Positions 8,552 through 15,012 of a DNA stretch of 34,370 nucleotides are shown one piece after another. Position 1 is the stretch's first letter. Every line of letters begins with the position of its first letter. Under the pieces are notes generated by a model, which made no database searches, was not told the DNA's origin, and worked only from the letters and a program-made list of their open reading frames with translations. The stretch covers positions 1 to 34,370 of the forward strand of contig NZ_UNOZ01000036.1 in the NCBI RefSeq assembly GCF_900536025.1, read 5' to 3'. The translations under genes and the position numbers were made by a program. This DNA comes from Pseudomonas reidholzensis (GTDB taxonomy: Bacteria > Pseudomonadota > Gammaproteobacteria > Pseudomonadales > Pseudomonadaceae).

Positions 8552-8881
8552 TCAATGCCGACGGCTGTTCTGCAGGAACAACCGCACCAAGGGCATCAGG
8601 CTGCTGCCCAGGCGCACCAGGCGAGAAAGGTTACCGCTGCGCGCGCCCTTGCCGGTCAAGAAGCCCAGCGCAACCACGGCGCCAAGGCCCCAAAACGGCG
8701 CGTGCTTGATACCCAGGCCGTCCTGCAGCGAGCCGCCCATGCCGCGCAGGCGCTTGACCGGCTCGAGCAATTGGCTCGACTCGTGGCGGATCTCCTGGCG
8801 GTGCATTTCCATGCGCAGGCGCAACAGGGCCTTGCGCAGTTCACGAGGGTTACGCGTATTGGGAAGTTCGGGCAGGCTCAT
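8552..8881 (-). CDS. YqjK-like protein
   Basis: Protein of 109 aa, third in a three-gene operon laid out like enterobacterial yqjD-yqjE-yqjK. The N-terminal half is basic and helical (NPRELRKALLRLRMEMHRQEIRHESSQ) and a short hydrophobic segment follows (APFWGLGAVVALGFLTG). Its start overlaps the stop of the YqjE gene as ATGA (8878-8881), indicating translational coupling. Function is not known; the assignment rests on position and composition more than on strong motifs. Confidence 0.75.
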   Translation of the reverse strand: MSLPELPNTRNPRELRKALLRLRMEMHRQEIRHESSQLLEPVKRLRGMGGSLQDGLGIKHAPFWGLGAVVALGFLTGKGARSGNLSRLVRLGSSLMPLVRLFLQNSRRH

Positions 8882-9252
8882 GGCAACAGACGCTCCCGGT
8901 CCTTGGCGAGCTCCTCGAGGGTGGAGCTGAAAGGTGACGATTCATCGAACACCGCGGCTTTCAGGCGCAGGGCGCAGTAGACGGTGGCCAGGCCGTAGAA
9001 CACGCACAGGCCGATGATCCCGGCCAGGCGGTAGCTGTCCCACAGCAGCACCAGCAGCAGCCCGGACAGCGCCGTCAGCAGCAACAAGGCGAACACCAGG
9101 GCGAGCCCGGCGAACAGCAGCAACTTCAGCGTGCGGCCTTTCTGCTCCTGCAACTCGATGCCGAACAGTTCGATATGACTGTGCAGCAGGCCGAGCATGG
9201 CAGCGCCCAGGCGCTTGCCGGTGGCGCCGGTGGTGAGGGCGTCATTGTCCAT
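8878..9252 (-). CDS. YqjE family (phage holin superfamily-like) membrane protein
   Basis: Inner-membrane protein of 124 aa with two strongly hydrophobic segments: LKLLLFAGLALVFALLLL (about 43-60) continuing to a second turn, and LAGIIGLCVFYGLATVYCAL (about 76-96). This matches YqjE/DUF1469 proteins, which are annotated as holin-like by fold but are chromosomal. It lies 9 bp after the YqjD-type gene with an AGGAA ribosome-binding site and overlaps the next gene by 4 bp. It probably acts with its neighbours at the membrane in stationary phase or stress, by analogy with enterobacteria. Confidence 0.85.
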   Translation of the reverse strand: MDNDALTTGATGKRLGAAMLGLLHSHIELFGIELQEQKGRTLKLLLFAGLALVFALLLLTALSGLLLVLLWDSYRLAGIIGLCVFYGLATVYCALRLKAAVFDESSPFSSTLEELAKDRERLLP

Positions 9253-9261
9253 GGGTATTCC

Positions 9262-9576
9262 TCAGCGCCGATTGGCCAGCAGGCCGATCAGCAGGCCGAC
9301 ACCGGCGGCGATGCCGATCGCCTGCCAGGGATTCTGCTGCACGTACTCTTCGGCGGTGCTGATGGCTTCCTGGCCACGCGCACGTACCGAATCCTGGGTC
9401 AGTTGCAGGCTCTCGCGGGCTTCTGCCAGGCGGTCGTGGATCTGTTCGCGCAATTCATCGGCCTGGTCACCGGCCAGGTTGGCGGTATCGGCCAGGAGCT
9501 TCTCGGTATCGCGCACCAGTGCCTGGAAGTCAGCCATCAATATCTCTTGAGCAGTCTTTGCCGATTTGCTGGCCAT
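9262..9576 (-). CDS. DUF883 (YqjD/ElaB-like) membrane-anchored protein
   Basis: Protein of 104 aa: a long amphipathic helix (residues 15-75, rich in Glu, Gln and Ala) followed by the DUF883 signature YVQQNPWQAIGIAAGVGLLIGLL and a terminal NRR. In E. coli, YqjD and ElaB are tail-anchored inner-membrane proteins that bind ribosomes in stationary phase; the same is inferred here. It is first in the YqjD-E-K operon, with an AGGGAGAGG ribosome-binding site. Confidence 0.9.
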   Translation of the reverse strand: MASKSAKTAQEILMADFQALVRDTEKLLADTANLAGDQADELREQIHDRLAEARESLQLTQDSVRARGQEAISTAEEYVQQNPWQAIGIAAGVGLLIGLLANRR

Positions 9577-9891
9577 GGGCCTCTCCCTGTTGGTGTGTGT
9601 GGCTATTTCGAGTAGTGGGCGGCAATGAAGGTTCAGTGCCAGTCGCTGGTATGGCGTTTGCTATGTCGATTGCCATATGCCGGGGCGTGAGCATGGCGGC
9701 ATGCGCCGAAGCTGTGCGCCAAGCCGGCGGACATCGATAAACCTTAACCCAATCCACGACAAACCCAAGAAAAAACCACGCAGGCTCTGTACGCCTCACC
9801 GAAACGGGGCAGGGGGTTGGCACCTATTCGGTGCATGGATGCAGGTTCTTGAACTGTCCTGGTGCTTTTTTCAGCAGGTCTGCCTACTTCT
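9577..9891. other. Intergenic region between the yqjD-like gene and amt
   Basis: About 315 bp of divergent promoter space. I see no credible gene. Two sequences look superficially like sigma-54 sites (TGGCAC at 9818-9823 and TGGTGC at 9860-9865), but the distance to the downstream GC is 1-2 bp too long in both. Confidence 0.6.
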
Positions 9892-11100
9892 ATGGAAAAC
9901 ATGCACAGCGCGATGGACTCTCTGGTCCACGGCTCCAATACCTTGTTCCTGCTCATGGGCGCCATCCTGGTGCTGGCCATGCATGCCGGTTTTGCCTTTC
10001 TCGAAGTGGGCACGGTGCGCCACAAGAACCAGGTCAATGCATTGTCGAAGATCCTCAGCGACTTTGCCGTGTCGGCGCTGGTGTACTTCTTCATCGGTTA
10101 CTGGGTCGCCTATGGCGTCACCTTCTTCCAGCCCGCTGCGGTGATCGCCAGCGATCACGGCTACGCGCTGGTCAAGTGCTTCTTCCTGATCACCTTTGCC
10201 GCGGCGATCCCGGCGATCATTTCCGGCGGCATCGCCGAACGTGCGCGCTTCGTCCCGCAGCTGTGCGCCACGGCGCTGATCGTGGCGTTCATCTACCCGT
10301 TCTTCGAGGGCGTGGTGTGGAACGGCAATTTCGGTTTCCAGGCCTGGCTGCAGGCACGCTTCGGTGCGCCGTTCCATGACTTTGCCGGGTCGGTGGTGGT
10401 GCACGCGATGGGCGGCTGGCTGGCGCTGGCGGCGGTGCTGCTGCTGGGCGCGCGGCGTGGGCGCTACCGCGACGGCCGGTTGGTGGCGTTCGCACCGTCG
10501 AGCATTCCGTTCCTGGCGCTGGGCTCGTGGATCCTGATCATCGGCTGGTTTGGTTTCAACGTGATGAGTGCGCAGAGCCTGCAGGGAGTCAGTGGCCTGG
10601 TTGCGATCAACTCGTTGCTGGCGATGGTCGGTGGCACCCTGGCGGCGTTGCTGGCGGGGCGCAACGACCCCGGCTTCCTGCACAACGGTCCGCTGGCCGG
10701 GCTGGTGGCGATCTGTGCCGGCTCTGACCTGATGCACCCGATTGGCGCACTGGTCACCGGGCTGGTGGCGGGTGGCCTGTTCGTCTGGTGCTTCACTGCG
10801 GCGCAGAACCGCTGGAAGATCGACGACGTGCTGGGGGTCTGGCCGCTGCATGGGCTGTGTGGCGTCTGGGGCGGGATTGCCTGCGGGATCTTTGGCCAGG
10901 CCAGCCTCGGCGGCCTGGGCGGGGTGAGCCTGATCAGTCAGTTGCTTGGCAGCCTGGCAGGGGTGCTGGTGGCGTTGCTGGGCGGGTTTGTCGTGTACGG
11001 GCTGATCAAGGCGGTGCATGGGCTGCGCCTGAGCCATGAGCAGGAGTTTCAGGGCGCCGACCTGTCGCTGCATCGCATTGGTGCGACCAGCCAGGATTGA
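9892..11100 (+). CDS. amt: Ammonium transporter (Amt/MEP/Rh family)
   Basis: Inner-membrane ammonium channel or transporter, 402 aa, with about 11 hydrophobic segments and no signal peptide. Family motifs visible: GFAFLEVGTVRHKNQVNAL near the N-terminus, the first pore His in VVVHAMGGWLAL, and the second in WPLHGLCGVWGGIACGIFG. The ATG at 9892 is preferred over a GTG 30 bp upstream because related proteins begin with MEN..H-type sequence. No glnK/PII gene is next to it, unlike the glnK-amtB pair of enterobacteria, so this is likely a stand-alone second Amt or one with a remote PII partner. Confidence 0.93.
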   Translation: MENMHSAMDSLVHGSNTLFLLMGAILVLAMHAGFAFLEVGTVRHKNQVNALSKILSDFAVSALVYFFIGYWVAYGVTFFQPAAVIASDHGYALVKCFFLITFAAAIPAIISGGIAERARFVPQLCATALIVAFIYPFFEGVVWNGNFGFQAWLQARFGAPFHDFAGSVVVHAMGGWLALAAVLLLGARRGRYRDGRLVAFAPSSIPFLALGSWILIIGWFGFNVMSAQSLQGVSGLVAINSLLAMVGGTLAALLAGRNDPGFLHNGPLAGLVAICAGSDLMHPIGALVTGLVAGGLFVWCFTAAQNRWKIDDVLGVWPLHGLCGVWGGIACGIFGQASLGGLGGVSLISQLLGSLAGVLVALLGGFVVYGLIKAVHGLRLSHEQEFQGADLSLHRIGATSQD

Positions 11101-11157
11101 CGGAGGTCGGCGGCCCTTTAGAATAAAGGCTTCTCCACAGCTTGCGCGGGACTTGCC

Positions 11158-11394
11158 ATGCTGCCTGAATGCCAATTGTTCGGCACCCTCGGGTGCCATT
11201 TGTGTGAAGTGGCCGAAGCCGTACTGATGCCTTTTGTCGAGCACGGCCTGCTGGTGGAGCTGGTCGACATCGCCGACGAGCAATCGCTGTTCGAGCGTTA
11301 TGGGCTGATCATTCCGGTGCTGCGTCGCTCCGACTCGGGCGCGGAGTTGCTCTGGCCTTTCGATGCCGAGCAGGTGGTGACCTTCCTCCAGTAA
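11158..11394 (+). CDS. Glutaredoxin-like family protein (DUF836)
   Basis: Small thioredoxin-fold protein of 78 aa. The redox motif is GCHLCEVAEA near residue 13 (C-x2-C), followed by the cis-Pro region GLIIPVLRR and a C-terminal LLWPFDAEQVVTFL typical of DUF836 mini-glutaredoxins. Likely a cytoplasmic thiol-disulfide protein; partner unknown. It follows amt by 57 bp, with TAGAAT at 11119-11124 as a possible own -10, and precedes the LexA-box gene. Confidence 0.85.
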   Translation: MLPECQLFGTLGCHLCEVAEAVLMPFVEHGLLVELVDIADEQSLFERYGLIIPVLRRSDSGAELLWPFDAEQVVTFLQ

Positions 11395-11405
11395 TGGCTC
11401 GGCGT

Positions 11406-11449
11406 TTGACGAATGCGCCGGCAACTTCGTATGCTGTATATAAATACAG
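11406..11449 (+). promoter_or_regulatory. SOS promoter with LexA box
   Basis: A sigma-70-like promoter (TTGACG at 11406-11411, 18-bp spacer, TATGCT at 11430-11435) runs into a perfect LexA box CTGTATATAAATACAG at 11434-11449 (CTGT-N8-ACAG). The operator overlaps the end of the -10 and the start region, so LexA binding would block initiation of the following gene. Confidence 0.85.
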
Positions 11450-11464
11450 TATTGAGGTGGAGCC

Positions 11465-11770
11465 ATGCTCAATGTCGAGCAATTGAAGTACAGCATCAAT
11501 CGCATGCCGCCTGAGCGGGTGGCTGATGCCGTGCTCGAGCTGCGCCTCGAGGGTTTGGTCACTGATGACCGGACGCCTTTCGGCAAGGTGCATTTCAACA
11601 CCTGCTTCGCCGAAATCGAGGCGCTGTTCCAGCGCGCGGGGTTCCACCGCTCGCTCGATGTGGTGGGCTACCAGGGCCTGATCTACGCCCTCTACGATCC
11701 GGCCCGCTGGGACGCGGTGCAGGTGCTGCGTTGGCTCAAGGCGCGTTGCGAGGCGCTCGAAGCTGGTTGA
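11465..11770 (+). CDS. Conserved hypothetical protein, predicted LexA-regulated
   Basis: Protein of 101 aa, soluble, with no signal peptide or membrane segment and no motif I recognise. It begins MLNVEQLKYSINRMPPERV and has mixed alpha/beta character. Visible conserved-looking blocks are the N-terminal EQLKYSINRM, the middle FGKVHFNTCFAEIEALFQRAGFHRS and GYQGLIYALYDP. A GAGGTGGAG ribosome-binding site precedes the ATG. The perfect LexA box 16 bp upstream of the start says it is induced by DNA damage. Similar small SOS genes of unknown role exist in other pseudomonads, to my recollection. No function is proposed beyond a DNA-damage response role. Confidence 0.85.
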   Translation: MLNVEQLKYSINRMPPERVADAVLELRLEGLVTDDRTPFGKVHFNTCFAEIEALFQRAGFHRSLDVVGYQGLIYALYDPARWDAVQVLRWLKARCEALEAG

Positions 11771-11821
11771 GCGGCGGGGCATGGGCGATAATGCCTGCCC
11801 TCCCGACTGCCTGAGCCCGAC

Positions 11822-12706
11822 ATGAGCGCACCGTTCGACCCCGCACGCCAGCAAGCCAGCACCGTCTGCCTGCCGCCAGGCGACTGGAGCACTGTGCTCG
11901 ATTGCCTGTGCGAGCATTTCAAGGGCATCGACCGCGAGCAGTGGCTCGACCGCTTTGCCCGGGGCCGTGTGCTGGACGCTGAGGGGCAGCCGGTCAGTGC
12001 CGGGTTGGGCTACCGGCGGGGCATGCGCCTGCATTATTTTCGTGAAGTGGCCAACGAGAAGCCGATCCCGGTGCTGGAGAGCATCCTGTATGCCGATGAG
12101 CACTTGGTGGTCGCGGACAAGCCGCACTTTCTGCCGGTTACACCGACGGGGGAGTATGTGGAGCAGACGCTGTTGCGGCGGCTGATTCGGCGTCTGGACA
12201 ATCCTCACCTGGTGCCGCTGCACCGGATCGACCGGCACACTGCGGGGCTGGTGCTGTTTTCGGCCAACCCTGAGACGCGTAGCGCGTACCAGCGGTTGTT
12301 CCCGGAGCGGCGGATCGACAAGCGTTATCAGGCGATTGCGGCGGCGCTGCCGGAGCAGGCGTTTCCGTTGGTGCGGCGGAGTCGGTTGGTGCATGGGGAG
12401 CCGTTTTTCCGGATGCACGAGGTGGAGGGGGTCGCCAACAGCGAGACCTTGGCCGAGGTGCTGGAGATCAACGGGGGGCTGTGGCGGTATGGGTTGTCGC
12501 CGGTGACAGGGAAGACGCATCAGTTGCGGGTGCACATGGCGGCGTTGGGGGCGGGGATTTGCAATGACCCGTTCTATCCGCAGTTGCTTCAGGTCGAAGA
12601 TGATTATCAGAAGCCGCTGAAGCTGCTGGCGCAGAGTCTGCGGTTTGATGATCCGTTGACTGGGTTGGAGCGGTATTTTGAGAGTCGGTTGACGTTGGAG
12701 TGGTAG
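11822..12706 (+). CDS. RluA-family RNA pseudouridine synthase
   Basis: Enzyme of 294 aa that isomerises specific uridines to pseudouridine in rRNA or tRNA. The catalytic motif HRIDRHTAGLVLF carries the essential Asp; other family blocks are ILYADEHLVVADKPHFLPV and LSPVTGKTHQLRVHMAALG. The N-terminal part (1-85) resembles a degenerate S4-like region (GRVLDAEGQPVSAGLGYRRG). The target site cannot be read from the sequence. Its stop is only 11 bp from the tail end of repeat copy B. Confidence 0.92.
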   Translation: MSAPFDPARQQASTVCLPPGDWSTVLDCLCEHFKGIDREQWLDRFARGRVLDAEGQPVSAGLGYRRGMRLHYFREVANEKPIPVLESILYADEHLVVADKPHFLPVTPTGEYVEQTLLRRLIRRLDNPHLVPLHRIDRHTAGLVLFSANPETRSAYQRLFPERRIDKRYQAIAAALPEQAFPLVRRSRLVHGEPFFRMHEVEGVANSETLAEVLEINGGLWRYGLSPVTGKTHQLRVHMAALGAGICNDPFYPQLLQVEDDYQKPLKLLAQSLRFDDPLTGLERYFESRLTLEW

Positions 12707-12716
12707 GGGTGGGCCT

Positions 12717-12809
12717 TTGGATTGTGGGCTTATCCGTTTGATGGGGTGCCGCCACCGACCCCTTCCGCCCTTACGGCGGGTCACTTTTTTTCTTGGAAAA
12801 AAGTAACCA
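12717..12809 (-). repeat. Composite repeat copy B, distal part (inverted, split by IS)
   Basis: This is the reverse complement of the end of the repeat body in copy A (about 412-500): the T-rich hairpin, the CCGCC/GGCGG hairpin and the ggataagcccac link are all present. The copy is interrupted at 12809 by the IS3-family element and resumes at 14064. There is no hexamer array at its tail; it ends in a single TCCAAA-like unit near the stop of the pseudouridine synthase gene. Confidence 0.85.
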
Positions 12810-12846
12810 TGGGCCTGTCCCGTGACAACGGACGCCAAGAAGCAGG

Positions 12847-13709
12847 CTATTCAGTCGTCTGCCTTAGGCACTTTGCATATTCGTTCGGAGAGCGATATCC
12901 CAGTGCTGAATGCAGTCGACTGCTGTTGTAAAACCCATGCACATAGCCAGCGATTGATAGCTGTGCCTGTTTCTTGGTGGGGTAGACCCCACAAGCCTCC
13001 TCTCTTTTCAGCGTGGCGAAAAAGCTCTCAGCCACCGCGTTGTCCCAGCAGTTTCCCCTTCGACTCATGCTTTGCTTGAAGTCCTTCTTGGCCAGCGTCA
13101 GGCGGAACTTACTGCTTGCGTACTGACGGCCCTGATCTGAGTGGAAGACTGCTCCACTCGTGCCAGAGCCCGCGCTCCAGGCGTTCAGGAAGGCGCTCTC
13201 AACCAACGTGTCAGGCATTCGGTCTGAGAGACTGTAGCCCAGTATCTGGCGCGTCTGAATGCTCAAAACGATGGCCAGGTACAGCCACCCTTCTTTGGTA
13301 GGCAGGTAGGTGATGTCGCTGACCCAGGTCGGCGTGGGGTTATCGATGGAAAACTGGCGATCCAGTACATTGCTTGCGACCGGCAAATAGTGGTGACTGT
13401 CAGTAGTACAGGGCCTGAAGCCGCCTTTGGATTTGGCCTGGATTCGCTCTTCCTGCATCAATCGTCTGACCCGTTTATGGCCCACTGCATGCGATTTCTG
13501 GCGCAAGGCTGCCACCAACCGTGGTCGACCATAGGTATTTCGACTGGCCGCAAAAATGCTGCGCAAATCAATGCGAAGTTGAGTGTCTGGGTCGGGACGA
13601 AGCCGACGGTGCGTGAAATCGTAGAACCTGAAACCGAGACCTCCATTACCCGGCACAGGACACGCACCGGGTACTGAGTCCTCTGCGCAGCGACGAAGGC
13701 GTATCTCAC
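12847..13709 (-). pseudogene. IS3-family transposase OrfB (DDE integrase core), frameshifted
   Basis: The integrase core is intact in one frame: WVSDITYLP (first Asp), FHSDQGRQYAS (second Asp) and NCWDNAVAESFFATLKRE (Glu), ending RSPNEYAKCLRQTTE. The expected N-terminus, MRYAFVAAQRTQYPVRVLCR then VMEVSVSG, starting at 13709, is in a different frame. The frames meet near 13625-13628, where GGTTCTAC is read where family members would be expected to encode Gly-Phe-Tyr (GGTTTCTAC). One missing T accounts for the break. The -1 frameshift from orfA enters the N-terminal frame, not the core frame, so a functional OrfAB fusion would not be made. A sequencing error in the T run is the main alternative. 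Confidence 0.85.
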
Positions 13710-13999
13710 CTGGACTCTTTGGCAAAGAATACCGCCGCCTTTTTTAGGATTTCACGCTCCATTTTCAGCTCAGCGACCTCGGCTCGCAGGCGTGCAAGCT
13801 CGCTGTCTTGCTTGGTGATGGGCTTGCGTTCGGGTGAGCTTAGCGGCTCACCCCTGCGCATGGCATCGACCCAGTTATCAAGCGTCTTGACGGACATTTC
13901 CAGTTGGCGAGCAGCTTCAGTTCTACCAACGCTTCCAGCTAGCGCAACCGCTTGAGCCTTGAACTCATCGGTGTAGTTACGGCGAGTAGATGGATACAT
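13706..13999 (-). CDS. IS3-family transposase OrfA
   Basis: DNA-binding subunit of 97 aa: an N-terminal helix-turn-helix (RRNYTDEFKAQAVALAG... TEAARQLEMSVKTLDNWV) followed by a leucine-zipper-like helix (SELARLRAEVAELKMEREIL KK). Start 13999 (MYPSTRR) is chosen because GGAGG lies 5 bp before it; an upstream ATG at 14011 falls in that site. Near its end, CTAAAAAAGG (13736-13745 on this strand) contains A6G, the standard -1 ribosomal slippage site joining OrfA to OrfB. Confidence 0.92.
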   Translation of the reverse strand: MYPSTRRNYTDEFKAQAVALAGSVGRTEAARQLEMSVKTLDNWVDAMRRGEPLSSPERKPITKQDSELARLRAEVAELKMEREILKKAAVFFAKESR

Positions 14000-14063
14000 G
14001 GCAACCTCCAAGAGAACGATTTGAGTATCGCTTCTTGGCGTCCGTTGTCACGGGACAGGCCCA

Positions 14064-14233
14064 CCAAAAACCGCTTGCTCCTGCATCCGGCCCTCCGCTG
14101 CGCTGCGGGTTCCCTCACTCCGGTCTTGCTCCCGCGAGGACCGGGCTGTACGGGCCTTCCTGGCCCGCAGCCCTTGCCGGCCTTCCTGGCCGTCACCTCG
14201 CTTCGCAAGACCTCCGTTCGGCCTCCTGAAGTC
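14064..14233 (-). repeat. Composite repeat copy B, proximal part (inverted)
   Basis: Continuation of copy B beyond the IS, the reverse complement of about 244-415 in copy A, with CCA target duplication at its left edge. It carries the same nested hairpin series. It stops at the GACCTC-equivalent and lacks the REP pair. A short run with three AGATCAA units (14238-14275) links it to copy C in head-to-head arrangement. Confidence 0.85.
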
Positions 14234-14366
14234 GCAGTAGATCAAGATCACGAGCCAGATCAAAAGCCAGATCAAGGGCCAGGGCAACGGCTGGCGAATC
14301 GCTTCGCTCTCGCTTGTTATAAGGGCGGTACAGCGCGTCAGCGCCAGAATTTGTATTGGCAGTGCC

Positions 14367-14460
14367 GGCCTCTTCGCGGGTAAACCCGCTCCCACAGGTT
14401 CTCTGCTGACCGTAAGGCCGCTGCGGTCCCTGTGGGAGCGGGTTTACCCGCGAAGAGGCC
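14367..14460. repeat. REP inverted pair (BIME-like), copy C
   Basis: Two 32-bp complementary arms at 14367-14398 and 14429-14460 are identical in sequence to those at 86-117 and 148-179; only the 30-bp loop differs slightly. Confidence 0.9.
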
Positions 14461-14791
14461 AAGCTATCCACCACCATTGCCACTGTCGAAGATAACGCCA
14501 GCCCAGGCGCCACCCCTAACTTGGCGACCTCAGGAGGCCGAACGGAGGTCTTGCGGAGCGAGGTGACGGCCATGGATGGCCGGCAAGCGCCGCGGGCCAG
14601 GAAGGCCCGTCCGGCGCGGTCCTCGCGGGAGCAAGGCCGGAGTGAGGGAACCCGCAGCGCAGCGGAGGGCCGTATGTGGGAGCCGGCGGTTTTTGGTTAC
14701 TTTTTTCCAAGAAAAAAAGTGACCCGCCGTAAGGGCGGAAGGGGCCAGAAGCGCCACCGCACGGAACGGATAAGCCCATAACTTGCAAGCC

Positions 14792-14815
14792 AAGCCCAAG
14801 CCCAAGCCCAAGCCC
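14792..14815. repeat. Short tandem hexamer (AAGCCC)4
   Basis: Four exact AAGCCC units followed by an A6 run, at the place corresponding to the (AAACCC)13 tail of copy A. The unit differs by one base, so each copy appears to have expanded its own hexamer. Confidence 0.85.
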
Positions 14816-14888
14816 AAAAAATCTACCCCGCAATCCGGCCTCTACAGAGACTGCGTGATGTCCATATTGACAGGATATGCGCTGAAAC

Positions 14889-15012
14889 TGTGGGAGCGGC
14901 CTTGCCGGGGCGCCGGACCGGTCGGAAAGGGCCGCAAAGCGGCCCCAAAACAGGCGACAAAGTCTTAACTGACTGGCATTGGTGCAAGCCCCGCGAAGGG
15001 GCGGCCTGACTA
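14889..15012. other. REP-like sequence and hairpins downstream of the chemoreceptor gene
   Basis: TGTGGGAGCGGCCTTG (14889-14904) resembles a second class of Pseudomonas REP. GGGCCGC/GCGGCCC (14929-14945, AAA loop) and GCCCC/GGGGC (14988-15002) are hairpins. On the minus strand they follow the chemoreceptor stop at 15013, so one may end its transcript, but neither has a clean U tract. No gene is seen here. Confidence 0.4.

Larger units (their letters stand above)
12810..14063 (-). mobile_element. IS3-family insertion sequence, 1254 bp
   Basis: The ends are perfect 34-bp inverted repeats (12810-12843 and 14030-14063) beginning TGGGCCTGTCCCGTGACAAC and ending in CA, as expected for IS3 elements. 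The 3-bp target CCA is duplicated at 12807-12809 and 14064-14066; removing the IS and one CCA restores the sequence seen in copy A. Inside are orfA (HTH and leucine zipper), an A6G slippery site for -1 frameshifting, and orfB (DDE transposase), all on the minus strand. A 1-nt deletion in orfB probably inactivates it. Confidence 0.95.
14283..14820 (+). repeat. Composite repeat, copy C
   Basis: A full-length relative of copy A in the same orientation: lead segment, REP pair (14367-14460), spacer, structured body (about 14520-14745), link (about 14767-14778) and hexamer tail, here AAGCCC x4 (14792-14815). Differences from A are scattered substitutions, for example in the loop of the GGGC hairpin, so the copies are not a very recent duplication. 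No credible coding sequence is seen. Confidence 0.85.

Noticed and set aside
9818..9875. Sigma-54 (NtrC-type) promoter for amt
   Set aside because: TGGCAC and TGGTGC motifs exist, but the distance from GG to GC is 14 and 13 bp, not the required 12, in the two candidates.
14193..14573. Protein-coding genes within the composite repeat
   Set aside because: Frames in the repeat bodies are Gly/Pro/Ser/Arg-rich, differ between copies and follow hairpin DNA, and they lack ribosome-binding sites.
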